The notes beneath the pieces are model-generated. The model did not search any database. It had not been told where the DNA came from and saw only the letters and a list, made by a program, of their open reading frames with translations. Shown piece after piece: positions 25,200-37,384 of a DNA stretch of 64,000 nt (position 1 is its first letter; each line of letters starts with the position of its first letter). The DNA comes from Dasyornis broadbenti (lineage: Eukaryota; Chordata; Aves; Passeriformes; Dasyornithidae): positions 1,246,673 through 1,310,672 of the forward strand of contig VZRN01005202.1 in NCBI GenBank assembly GCA_013397935.1. Reading direction: 5' to 3'. Both the position numbers and the translations under genes were made by a program.

Positions 25200-28100
25200 A
25201 CCCTTAGAAAAGAAGCCACATGCATTAGTTTTTAATACAAAATGATGTCTTACAGTGTTTATTAGAGGGGGAAAAAAGGTTTACAAATGAAGAGCCATTT
25301 CTTGCACTGCTTAGAAGCTCAGAAAATCAATTCTTCATACATTGCCATCCTTTAATCTTTCATTTCCTCACATTATGAGTGTCTACCTTTTTGCAATATG
25401 CAGACAATAGATCCTTAGATAACAAAGTACCCTGATTACGTCTTCCTGCACTCTTACTGGCTGGACACTCCAACAGACAGACAACACAAAGTGAAGGGTG
25501 TTGACTTATGAAAGGACTGGATTAAATTTGAAGAGTAGCAGCCCTCCACTCCTGCATTCCATATCCCCTGGGGGCTTCCTCCCCTGTGACAGGAACAGCT
25601 GAGCCATAGACCTGAAGCTGAACCCTAAGTCCTGCAGCATACTTCTCATGTCCTGAACACACTGGTAATATCTTGTTATGAATACTGAGCTGTAAAACTG
25701 AGCATTGCAGGAGTTGTTTCACATGCAGTTCCACAGACAGCAGCACCACTCAGGAGTGGGACCGAGCACCATTTGGAACTGCATCAGTCTTATGAACCAG
25801 GATCTTAAAATGTTTTGCCAAGATGAAGGTGTGGTAGCTTTTGAGCCTGACTGGTTGTCTCTAAAGCTATTAGTTTGTTGACCATACAGCTAGAATCATA
25901 CATGCATGGCATGGACAGTGAATGTGGAACAACAGTGCATTCTAGGAGATCAGATTCTGAAGCCCACAGCTTCAAAAGTCAAATAAGAATGCAGCCACCA
26001 TCTTCCACAGAAAAGCTCTGAAGTAACGTCAGTTGTTTAGCATCCAGTAGGAAATGGAGCAGAGGAAGGCCAGCAGGCTGAAAAGGGATAGTGGTCTTGT
26101 TGACTCAGCCTGCAAGTTACACATCTCTAGCAGGGCTTTTCTCAGTCTTCAAGTATTGTTGAATTCAGAGGGCTGAGCTACTTTTTGCTAACAACCACAA
26201 ACCAGCTCATATCCTTCATACCATCATCCTGCAGCAGGACACTGTGCCCCAAACAAGGCCTTAACTGAACTGTTCTGGCACAGCAGGCTTGTAAGGCTAA
26301 CTGCCTAAAGCTAGCAGATGCCACAGGGCTTCTAAGGGACAAGGAAAAAGCTCAAAGCCTCAGAGCTTCTATACCTGCCTTTGCTTCCAGCTAAACATTT
26401 CTCTCAGTCTCTCTTTGTTGTCATCCTTCCCCAAGGACCCATATCAGAAAAAGGTTCCCTGAATGTGCAGACACCTTCTAGGTTCAAGCTCAGAAGATTG
26501 AAAAGATGTGACATGCACACGTCCCTGTCTCTGCCCCACCTTCCCCTGCTGACACATCCCTCCCTGAGCTGTGCACAGCCTGGTTCTGCAGGCGGATGAA
26601 GGGAGGGGTGGGAATGCTGCAAACAAAGCACTTTTCCTGGGTGACCTTCCTACCTGCAAGAATGACTTATACATGAAGGTTCCCCCTTTTTAGCTGACAT
26701 TCTCCTAGGACAGTCCCAGATGATTGGAATCTTGTTTAAGATACCTTTTGACAACAGTAGCCATAGGTGTCTGTAAATCTGGCATGAAAGAGAGATTAGT
26801 TACACCTAGCTGTATACATTTGTGCCTATATGTTGCACATAGAAATGGCCACCTGAGGTATGTAAATATGGACCTCTTTTTGTCTGTTTTGAAGCTTAGT
26901 TTTAGGGATCTGTTCGAACTTGGTTGTTAAACCTCAAGCAGGTGACCAGCAGTGCACATTTGCTCTGTAGTCTTCAGCCATCAAACCCCGCTGAAGAAAG
27001 CACAGCCCTAGAAGTGTTGATCAGCAAACGCAATTTGGAACCAAAATAAACATTTATTTTCAAAATTGAAATATTTGTTACTGTGTTGTCCTTGTCGGAA
27101 TGAGGCTGCAAACATGAGCTCACAGTTTAACTAATAATGCCTTCAATAACTACAAAACAACCCCTTAGTCTTTGTGTGAATATATTAGTTCACAAAATAT
27201 AATATAATCTTGGACTGCGATAACATGACTTATCTGAATACAACTTCTTCTCATAATCAACCTCTCCACATTTAGATGAATCTATTTTGAGCTGCTCTGC
27301 CACAATGCAGCAGCAATTTTTCAGACAAAAAGCCACTAGAGCGCGCCTCTTCCCCAGTGATGGGACGAGCAATGTAAACCTGTTTGTGTGAGAGACTATT
27401 TTGCTGAGAAGTGGAGAATTCAGTGACAAGGGGAATTATTATGCACCATTCATTTCCCTGTAATTTAACTCTCAGTAACAAAAGCATAATGTATAGTCTG
27501 GTTTACTGGGCTGATTTACAACACTTTAAGTGAAAAGAAGATTTCCTTCTCTTCTTTTCATGCTGACGTCAGCAGATACAATGTGTGTGTCTCGTAACAC
27601 GACGTTGCTGTAGACAGAGCTATGCAGAAAAAAGCCCTAAGAGGTTGTGGCAGCTCAGGAGCAGCGAAGCAGGCCAGGAACCACAACACAGTGCCTTGCA
27701 CTCTCGTTTGCCACAAGAAAAGCCACCGGCAGCACCTCACCAAAGCAGACTGATGGGGAAATGGGGCTCCTACACTTTGCTGCTGCTGTGTGGTTTGTCA
27801 CCCTCTCACAGAGGCTGGTGTCTCTGATCAGGCAGTGGGAGCTTGCCTCATCTTGTGCAAAACACTGTCCTTAGAGTCCACCTTCCTTTTGAAAGCTGAA
27901 GTTTCGTTCTGTTGTCTGCATATGGGAGGAAGGAGATAAATCATACCCCAACAAGGCTGTTCATTTTATGGGACCATATTACAGCACCATGCTCCTACCA
28001 GGTATTGCCATGAATTCCCTTTGCTCCATCTCTTACATGCTCCACATGTAAGAAAATTAGACAAGAAAACCTCAGTGTGCTGTTACCTACACTTAATAAC

Positions 28101-28248
28101 ACCAACTGGCACTTTTCACTTCTCACCCTAACCTGAGAGGCTGGAGAGAACCTGTCATTACCATGCATCTTTATACACCTCAGCTTTTGCTCTGGACTCC
28201 TTAATCCAAACCTCTGTAGGTACCTCATAAGTTTGGTTTTCCTGGTTT

Positions 28249-28272
28249 AAAAACAAACAAACAAACAAACAA
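28249..28272 (+). repeat. (CAAA)n microsatellite
   Basis: Six CAAA/ACAA units followed by a looser A/C-rich stretch to about 28320. Confidence 0.85.
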
Positions 28273-29376
28273 TGACAACAAAACCCCAACAACAACCAGA
28301 ACACCAAAACAAAACACAGACCAAACTCTCTTTCACAGACAGGAAAACAGCATACCATACTTTCAGCCTTGATCTAAAGCATTCCATTTCTGTCCAAAGG
28401 TAAAAAGAGAGGCACATATGAGATGCTGAGGGAACATGAAATCTTTCAAGAATGAGATTCCTCTCCTGACTTGCATGCATCTTGTGGTTCAGAGTCGGTC
28501 AGAAAAAAATACGACAGGGACACTTGATACTGTTGTTTTTCAGAGTATTTCAGAGTTAAGCAGGATGCATTGCCCTGTGATCTCTTTAGACATGTACACA
28601 CCTGCAAAAAACCAGCACGCTGAAACACAGAGTAGTGGCCAGGGCACAAGAGCTTGCTCTGATCCTTTTAGGCTGACTGGAACTTAGCAACAAAGACTCC
28701 TTTATTTTCAGTTGAGAGAGCAGGGGAGAGCGTAGCGTGGTTACAACAATTCATGCTCAAGGAGGCAGCAGAGATAGACAAATGTCACTGCATCTAACCT
28801 AAGACATCCCTGTAGTTCTGGAGAGAGACAGCAAGAGAGACTTACCTGTTTCTGAGACGTGGCATATGAGAACAACAGTCATGAGAGAGGCTCCGCTTTT
28901 CTTTGTGACATCCATGGAGCCTCCTAGGAATGAATCGCCATCTGCCAGGTGCCCACTGCTTTGCAATGAAGGAGGGATGAATGGATGCCATGACAATCCT
29001 GGAAAAACTCTACAAACAGGATGGGCAAAGTGGGGCAATGGCAATATTTATAGAAGGCCAGACGCCACCCTCTACATTAAGCCTGGAGACTCCCTTGGCC
29101 TGTTCAGACACTAGTCTATTTTTACTTCAGAATTGTCACTCCTGCCCACAGACACAAGGAAAAGCTTCTTTAGGTGCCTTACAGCCACCACTTCATTCTC
29201 AAGCAGGTTTCTTGATCAAGTGGATGACCTGCTCTGTGGGCTTCTCTTCAATGGAGTGAGACCTAAAGGAAAAAAATGTTCTGGACAGTCAAGAAGCCTA
29301 ATAGTGAACTTATATTTTGTAAGCAATGCATCCCACACCTACAAGAATCCACAGCAAACCTCAACAGATCCTCAAA

Positions 29377-29390
29377 CCTCTAGAGGGCAG
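29377..29390 (+). promoter_or_regulatory. CTCF-like core motif
   Basis: CCTCTAGAGGGCAG matches the CTCF core CCASYAGRKGGCRS at all positions except a T for A at position 3. It points right, while the other good match at 23,639 points left, so the two are divergent. Occupancy cannot be judged from sequence. Confidence 0.45.
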
Positions 29391-29824
29391 GAGTTCTTCC
29401 CTGAATTTTATGCCCCATGTAGTCCAGAAATGGGTCTAAAAGTACCACAAGCCAAATACAAGCAAAAGCAATGTACTACCACAGCTCTGCTGCTGCGTCA
29501 CTTCATTCCCCTTCAAGATTTATTGCAATAAGCACATCCCACAGGATAGATCATCTCAGCTGGGTAACAGTGAATCCTGCGAAGAGACTGAGGGGAGATG
29601 CCAGGGAAAGGAGCCAACTGCTCAGTGGTTTAGGTCTGACAGTGCTCCCAGGTGAGTTATGTGAAAGCCATCTCTGGAATGAAGAGTTTCCAGTTTGTAG
29701 GCTTGGTATTAGAAGAGCCGTTTAAGAAGGAAATTCTGTGTTTCTGTGCCTTACATACAAAATGAGCAGGCTGGATAAAACAAAAAGAAGCAAGGAGTGA
29801 AGACAACAGTATCCTCCAGTGAAT

Positions 29825-29850
29825 AGCTCTTTAATAGCTATTAAAGAGCT
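29825..29850. repeat. 26-bp perfect palindrome
   Basis: AGCTCTTTAATAG is followed directly by its exact reverse complement, with no spacer. The symmetry stops at both ends. The right side continues into GTAAACAGTAAACAG and a short GTA/GTG run. As DNA it could extrude as a small cruciform; as a protein site it would suit a symmetric dimer. No known consensus of this full length is recognised. Confidence 0.95.
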
Positions 29851-32800
29851 GTAAACAGTAAACAGTAGTAGTGGTGGTAGTGTTTTCGCCTGTGTAATGC
29901 TGACCACAGGAGGCCATGTTACCTCCTACACAAACCTGGGCTGTGTGCATGCGGAGGCTTGTGAGAAAACTTTGAGGCTCTCAAGTCTGTAGAGGAAGGA
30001 GTTTACAACAATTTTACAGGCTGAAATAACCCCTACAAGTAGATGTGTTAAGAGGACATGTTGCAGAACTCTTCCAGTCCATTGGCTCACTTCAGGCAGT
30101 AAAGCAAACATCTAGACATATCTAAAAAATGATAAATGGGCTTCTCTGTTTCTATCAGTTGCAATGAACATTCAACTGCAGTGAACCAGATACAAAGAAA
30201 AGAGGAGCAGTTAGTCTGAAAGCACAGGGAGTTCCCCTGCACTGAATCCCTGTACCTGACACTGTATTCCCACTACTTCAGCCTGTAGGCAAATCTGTAG
30301 GAACATATGTTACAGCAAATGCCTGGATTTCAAGTAAGTTGTTTACCTTAACAGGAATTACCAAGACCATTACAAAGCAGCTGGGATGTCTGGTTCATGT
30401 TTTGGTCAGCTCATTGGGACCTACCCAGACACCTTCCCGGCAGGCAGGAACAGCCACAAACCACGGAGCTCTGTGACTGGAAGCTCAGCCACATGCAGTG
30501 CTTCTTTGCTGGAGAGAAGTGCAAATCTGGTGTAAGCAGGTGCAAATTTCACTGAAACCAACACTGCGCTCTTGATACTCAGCATCTCTGGCAACCTCAG
30601 TTATGGTCTATTGAAGTTCTTATTCCCGCGGTTTTTGTGAGATTGGCTGTCAGTCTAAATCAACCATGGGAAAGATTCCAGCTTGAATACCTGCCTGATA
30701 GCTGGTGTGAAAACTGGGACTGTGACAGCTTAGCTTAAAAGATTGCAAACACAGGCTAGCTGCTAAGATGGTTACCATGAGCAAATAAATATAGTTTATT
30801 GCAATATACTCTCCAGTTTATCCAGGTGACTTTCAAAACTTTAATAAATTCTCAGGTACATTTGTTTTCACACTGATATAAGAAACAAAACCAAATCTTC
30901 TACAACTCTCCTGGGATCTACTTATGAGATGTCATGAAAGTTACACACTCCCTGAGCACTGAAGGTAAAGTGTGCCCTTCTTAAATAGACCAGAAAATAC
31001 GTTCTGAAATTCTTCTGAGTTACAATCATGAGAGAAACCCCACAAAATAAAACTCTTTTATCACTCCCAGTGTACACGAAGTCTAATGAATTCCATGCTG
31101 AAAAATGCACTTAAAGGCAGAGGTGGCTTGAGAATATGTTTGCTCTCCCTTAAAATATCACCATTAAAATATCAGTATGCACAGTTCTAATGCTTTAGAT
31201 TAAAAAAGAAAAAGTAAAAAAGAAACACCAAGGTGCACAGGAAGTCCCAGAAGTATCGTACACTGTTCTTACAAGCACATATTTGGCAGCTACAGCCATG
31301 CTTTCAATATGTGTTAGCATTATGAAACTCTTACATCCCAGCTAAAATCCAAATCATAACTGGTTATGCACCATCAATGCATTTCCCAGGCTTGATTAGG
31401 TGACTTACACAACTAACATAGAACGCCTCAAAAAAATCTTCTGTACTTCAACATTTGCACGTTATTAGATACATGATTATTTGTATAGATTGTATAGCTC
31501 AAGTTATGCAATTCAGCTTAGTTAGTAATATGCTTCACAGTGTGAAGGCACAGTTAATTCTAATATTTCCAACTGACACAGTCTGAAACCTTAGTATTTA
31601 TTCATGAACTCACTGGAAAACAATTTCAAATAATGAATCAATGTGAGAATTACACAACTGTTTGTGAATAGGGAAAAAAAAAAAGGAGGACTGTTAAAGG
31701 AATTCTTTATTAAGAATGATTCCTTTCTGACTCCAGAGAAGCCTTCTAAAAGCTTAGCAAGGGAAGCTGTGGAAGTGTTTGTTAATGTAAGTGGGGCTCT
31801 AGGTTATTTTTGATGAAAAGACCTGTTCAGTTTCTGGATAGAGCAGTTATTGTATGGATCTCCTCACAACCAGCAGCACTACAAACTGAGCCTGGGATCA
31901 GAGAGTCATGCTGGATTCCTTCGGTTCTTTCAGCATCCAGGCAAGCAAAAAAAGCTCTACAGCCCCAGTGATAACCTCAGTAGAGCACAGGGAGCTGCAC
32001 TGCCTTCAGTGGCATTTGCCCAGGTGCTAAAATGGCAATGAACTAACATGAATATTTTGCTTGTCACACAGTGGAAGGAATTGGAGGCAATCCTCATCCA
32101 TGGATGCTCCAATGCTGCAGTGCTAATGGGACTCTCAAGCAATACAAAATAGTTTTTCCAGAAAAGTCAGCAAATGCAAACAATGACCAGATCATTAAAG
32201 AAAGATTTCAGTTTTACCCAATCATGTTACAGAGACAGATGAATATAAAGTTTCATATAACTCCCGACACTTTTTATACATTTTGGGGGTTTAGGACTTT
32301 TAAATTACACATTTCTATTAACATCACTTTAAAGGGTAGTCTTATCAATTCAGAAAAGTTTGCATGGAAATAATTTAAACTCTGCTATACTAAATAGTTC
32401 AAGCTCTTCCTTTTTATTACATTCTACAAATATCCTCATGTAAGTGACAATTGTAAAGTCCCTGTAAGATGAAATTTTTACCATTCAAATCCGTAACTGT
32501 ATTTGCAATGCTTTAAAGATGGTGAACAATTGATTTATGGTGTACAATTGATTTATACACTCTGTTTTTTCACCACCTGAAAAAATGGGCTGAATGGAGA
32601 TGTTCCTTGTTAAAGATTTTATTTTTTTCACCCGTGTTATATATTGACTCTTGATAAAAAACTAGTGTAGCTATATGGTGTAAATTGTGAAATAAATAAG
32701 TAAATAAATAGGAGTAGACCCTGACCTGAATGTAAAAGATAGAGGCATAAGGAGGAGTGCAGGATGCTCTGGCTTAGCAGTGATATATATTATATACCTC

Positions 32801-33218
32801 TCATTACAGATGGCTTTGGAAAACCTGCAGTATTGCTCCAGGCACAACCAATGGCTGCGCCTTGATTTTTGATCTTTGAATATCTTGAACATCAAAAAAT
32901 ACTATAGATTAGCTTTGTTTCAGCCAGGGAAAGATAAGAAGGGGAACTAAAGAGGAGACTTCAGGCTTCCCATAATCCATGAGTGGGAGTGGTTATGAAT
33001 TTCCTTTTCCCCTCATCAGCCCCTGTTTAGCAGTTTGACTGAACATAATTTCCTGCTTGGTGTTGGTATTTCATGTTTCAGATGTATTTTGTTTTCCCAA
33101 CACAAACACCAAGCTGCAAGAATAACATAAAGTTTCCCAACCAAGTTTTTAGGGAATCTGAATAGCTTCATGTCTGTTTATTGCATATGACAGGGCTGAT
33201 AAGCAAAGACTAGAAACC
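29851..33218. other. Unique non-coding sequence
   Basis: No gene recognised. It contains A-rich runs at about 31,675-31,685, a duplicated TTAAAATATCA at about 31,151 and 31,165, an 18-bp-period duplication at 32522-32557 (core ACAATTGATTTAT) and a short AAAT/AAGT repeat at 32689-32711. The stretch 31,130-32,720 is notably AT-rich. Confidence 0.5.
32689..32711 (+). repeat. (AAAT)n microsatellite
   Basis: AAAT units with one AAGT interruption. Confidence 0.8.
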
Positions 33219-33335
33219 AAGGGAAGGGAAGGTTCCGGGAAGGTTCCAGGAAGGTTCTGGGAAGGTTCTGGGAAGGTTCCGGGAAGGGAAGGGAAGGCAA
33301 GGCAAGGCAAGGCAAGGCAAGACAAGGCAAGGGAA
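33219..33335 (+). repeat. Minisatellite of 11-bp and 5-bp units with five STAT-type sites
   Basis: The left part has five 11-bp units of the form GGGAAGGTTCC. The right part turns into 5-bp units GGAAG, then GGCAA, repeated about nine times. Junctions between 11-bp units create TTCNNNGAA, the core of a STAT (GAS) site, at 33233-33241, 33244-33252, 33255-33263, 33266-33274 and 33277-33285, with centres CGG, CAG, TGG, TGG and CGG. Each unit also contains GAAGGTTC, an inverted GAA/TTC pair as in heat-shock elements, but the 11-bp period breaks the 5-bp phase a true heat-shock array needs. The sites may be a by-product of simple-repeat growth; no function is shown. Confidence 0.9.
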
Positions 33336-36300
33336 TTCTTTCCCTACAGTGAATGCAGTGTGCCCCAGGAGCTCTGAACTTGCCCCAGCTCTCCTGCACC
33401 TTTACTCACAGAAATGGGCCTTGACAATCCAAACCACACCATGCACCCACAAAGCAAAAGGTGCTGCCAGCAAGTACAAAGAGCTGAGGCGTCACAGATG
33501 CTCATTGGAATCACCCTCACTGGCACCAAAGGGTGATGGAGAGGCAGGAATGCTTAGGAGAAGTCAGAGCTAGCCAAACAGCTCAGCTTCTGTGTGCCTG
33601 CAGGGGAAATGTGGCCCTAAAGTACAGTCAGAATTAGACCTCAGCCCTTCCTAAGCCTCAGCTTACCTTTTGTTGACTATCTTAATTTTATTTTGTTGGC
33701 AGTAGCTGTTATCATTTAGATAAAATGCATAATACATACTTGACACAAAACCATGGTAAAACAATTTGGTGTTTGTTTTGTTTTCAGAAAACATTACTTT
33801 ATTGTCAGCAGCTTTACAATAACACTGCAGAAACACTGATGGGTCCAGCTAGCATGAGAGTACATACAAGGACAGGATGTGACTAGTGTTTGACACCATG
33901 AAAACCAAGACGTTTGTTGTAGCCCTTAGCTAGTTCATGCCAGATTTGAGGCAAAGTGAAAAATTTCTGAGCTTATGTTTGCTCTTTCTGTTCCTGATTT
34001 CTGACAAATTTTATCAGCTGATTTTTTTTCCCCTAATGAAAAGACAAAATAATTTGAAAACTACAGCTTCCTCCCTATGACTCCAGGCTATATGCTGCAT
34101 TATAACAACTTAGAGTATTTGCAGAACTAGGCAGTACCTTAGTCCTGTACTCCAGGGACATATCTCTATGTGCTTAGCAGGTACTTGTGCTGTGGTCCCT
34201 CAAAACTCCTACTCTGAGTGCTGGTGTCAGCAGTTCTTCCCCACCTTCCCAGAGCTGCATTCCAAGGCATCCTAGGGTTCCTTCTGGCTCCAAGACACAG
34301 GACAAGCATGTAAGCACCACCTACTAGCTGGGTAGCAGAAAGGAGAACGACCTCCTTACAAATTCCACAGTCTCCTGGGGCTTTCTCCAAAATGAATGGG
34401 GACTCAAAAATAAGATAAATTCCACGTCCAGATCCTGACTAAGGTCCAACTGTGGGCAAGCAATGCAGTCAGGAAATACTGTGTCAGCATATCAACAGCA
34501 AGATGCTATTTTCAAGGCGCAGAATCATTTAGAATCATTCTTCTTCTTCCCATAAAGCTGGAATGGCAAATGCAACTCTTTTTTTCCCTGACTTTTTCGG
34601 ACACTGATTCAGAATACATTTAAAGAGATATTGGAAGTTAAACACAGAATCTCCCTGGGCACTTAGAAGGTGCTCAGGCATTTAAATGCCTTCATGAAGA
34701 AAGGCTTAGACCTCAAGGATAAGAACCATCTCTCACTCTGAATATAAAAAAATACCTGTCAGAGTAACACTAGCTTAATGACAAACAGGAGATAGAGAAA
34801 TTTGGGCCCTAGTTTGTATGAATAAACTATTTTCAGTTGCTGTCTGGATCCTTTCAGGATGACTTTGAAGATGAGAAAGGAAAAATGAAAAGTCACTTAG
34901 CCAGATGACTTCTGCCCAGTTCGACAGCTAAATCTGGACTGACTCAATTGATTTTGGTGAAGTAATCTTCTCCTTATACCACTTGAACAGAGACATTTGG
35001 CCTGGGATCATCTCTAAAAATGTATACTTTTCTAACTTAAAAGAACAAAAAATATTTGGGAAGGCAGGGAGTTTAAAAGTAAACAACAAAAACATCAACC
35101 CAAAAAAAAAGAAAAGAGAAAGAGATAAAAGAGAATATTTGGGGTAAGAGAAAGTGGGAAAAGGATGAAAGAACATGGAGACTTTTGAAAAGACTTCCAA
35201 TTGGATTAAAATGATGATAAATGGAGGTGCAGCCCAGGGGTCAGGCTCCTCTCGATAACAGGATCTGAGTGCTCTCAAACAGTTGGTGTCTGTCAGTTAT
35301 ATGGGAGCCCCCTCGGTCTCTTGTGACTAGAGTTTTTCATCGTGTGTTTCTGACAGGATAAAGCAGAGCAGCTAAACAGGATAATTCCCACATTCTGCTG
35401 GGTGAGTCATTTCCCTCTTGCTTTTGAAAGCCTAGCAGGCAAAGGGGAGCCGTGCTGACAAAGCAGAGGAAGTGCACTTTTTCGGATTTCACAGGGCACC
35501 TGGTTCAAACATGTGTCGTTGTGACAGAGAACACCTGCAGCAGAGTTCAGCAGCAGTCTGGCAAGCACAGCCAACTGGCTCAGCTGGGGCCACGCACAAC
35601 CCATGGGCTAGAGGGCTTTATTCTTTATTTTTATGTTGTTTGTTTAAACCTTCTGGGCAGTAGGATGAAATCTTTAGCCAGTTCACTTTTCTCTCTCATT
35701 AGATGGCGAGAGGCAACGGCTGAATTAATGAAGCTGTCCAATGCAGAAACAATCTCTACAGCAAAGAGCCCCATGTGTGAAAGAGTAAATGTATAGCTTA
35801 TTGCTATTTGGCAAGGCTGAGCTCAACTGGAGCATCACAGCAGTAACAGTGTTCCTGAATGCCAGTTTAGCATTATGGAGGTAAAAGGGCTGCCATTGAG
35901 AGCAATCTGAGTGGCTGGTGAGGTTGTGGAACCTGGTGATTACCAGACTAATTACCCCCTGTGGCTCACAACTTATTAATCAACCATTAAAACAGTCATT
36001 TTCAAGAACTGTATCAGAGGAAAAAAGGTTGGGATAGTTACTCCATAGCCACTTTGGGACAAGTTGAATTCAGCTATTCCAGCAGCCAGGAAGGATATCT
36101 CTGAACTGTTGAGTGTCTTAAAACCGTGCCCAGGACTCAGAGCTCTCCAAAACTTCGGAGTGAAAAACACCTTTGGCCAATGACTTCACACAGCCTCCTC
36201 TTTCTTCCCTGCTCTGGTCAGCCTCACCAGGATGTGCACCCCATTTCCCTGCCCCAGTGCCGTAATTCCAGGCATTCAAGGCAGAAGTTTGCAGCCCTGC

Positions 36301-37307
36301 TCTCAGAGTGAAACATCCACCCGGCCCCTGGGCTGATGAACTGACAGCAGTTGCAGCTGAGCACTGAGCAGATCAGAGTGCAAATGTGCCCAATCCAAAC
36401 TGAACCCCTCTAGCTCCTTCATGCACAGCTGTCCAGCTTATCCTTATGCCAAACGAAGGAGAAAACAGAAGGCAAAATAAGGTTTCACTTAAACCATGGC
36501 TCAGCTGCACTCACAGCACCTCCCCAGAGCTATGGCAGCAGGATGGCATCTGAGTGGGCTCCGGGGCAGAGATGCTGGGTAAGAGCTCCTGCCAGTGACA
36601 CACAGCACCAAAACACACCAGTGGACCCCAGCTGCTGGTAGACAGAATATGGCAGCAGGCCTATCCTTGTGTTCCCCACTTGTTTTAACAGCTTTAACTC
36701 AGCCCGTGACTTGTGCTTCCAGCTCTGTGCATGGTGGCCAGCCCAGCAGTCCAGGTAATGTCTTAATCACCGTATGCTCCCAACACTCACTCCTTTGTCC
36801 AGTCTTCATAGTTGCCTCTTCCATTGCTTTAGCAGATCTGTGTGAAAAAAGCAGGCTTGCTAAAACACTGTCCTCTTCTGACTCCTGCTTTAAAATCCCC
36901 CCTGCTGAAATGCCTGCAGAACGTTTGATAACAGCCAGACCATGCACAAGAGGACACTTTTATCTTTCAAGCTAATGAAGAATGCTTCATTGTTTAACCT
37001 GCCTCTGTCTGGCCAGAGGCTTCTGCTTAGTCTCACGTATTCGTATGTGGAGCTAATCAGGTCTTCAGTGAAAGGACTGTCTTTATTACTTGAGTCCAGC
37101 ACTTAGCACGACACTGTCCTGAACACATGCTGAGGCTGCAGTACAGAGTAGTAGGATAATTCACATATTTTCAGATCAGATGGGCTTAATGAAAATCCCA
37201 GGATATTTAGAGAATTGGCTGAAGATAGCTCTGAGCACTGAGATCCCCATAAGGAAAGGTGAGGCTTCAGGAAACTCCAAAAGGACAAGAAAAACACCTG
37301 TATCTTA
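33336..37307. other. Unique non-coding sequence
   Basis: No gene or transposon recognised. A homeodomain-motif cluster at 35,935-35,995 is listed separately. CATTAGATGGCGA at about 35,697 is a partial CTCF-like word. A frame at 36595-36975 has no ATG start and no known domain. Confidence 0.5.
35935..35995. promoter_or_regulatory. Candidate homeodomain-rich regulatory element
   Basis: Within about 60 bp there are GGTGATTACC, CTAATTACC, a RUNX-like CTGTGGC and TTATTAATCAACC. Dense, varied homeodomain-type words of this kind are common in conserved vertebrate enhancers. Conservation could not be tested, so this is inference from motif density in AT-rich DNA. Confidence 0.2.
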
Positions 37308-37357
37308 AGGAAAAAAGAAAAAAGAAAAAAGAAAAGAAAAAGAAGAGAGAGAGAGGA
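37308..37357 (+). repeat. Purine-only tract (AAAAAG)n then (GA)n
   Basis: About 50 bp of A and G only, starting as AAAAAAG units and ending as GAGAGAGAG. It lies just upstream of the CR1 fragment. Confidence 0.88.
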
Positions 37358-37384
37358 CTTGAGAAGAAATAATAGAGCTAAAAT

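Larger units (their letters stand above)
23379..29824. other. Unique non-coding sequence
   Basis: No gene recognised over about 6.4 kb. It holds two CTCF-like motifs (listed separately), a TTTC microsatellite at 25175-25199 and a CAAA microsatellite at 28249-28272. The 132-codon frame at 29133-29531 lacks an ATG start and shows no known domain. Confidence 0.5.

Noticed and set aside
29133..29531. 132-codon plus-strand frame
   Set aside because: It begins with TTG, shows no domain and has an unremarkable composition; a chance frame is the simplest explanation.
33233..33285. Heat-shock element array
   Set aside because: GAA and TTC blocks are present, but the 11-bp period breaks the strict 5-bp phasing that heat-shock factor trimers need; the STAT reading fits better.
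36595..36975. 126-codon plus-strand frame
   Set aside because: It starts with GTG, and no family is recognised. A CAG-GTAATG sequence inside is an ordinary chance donor.
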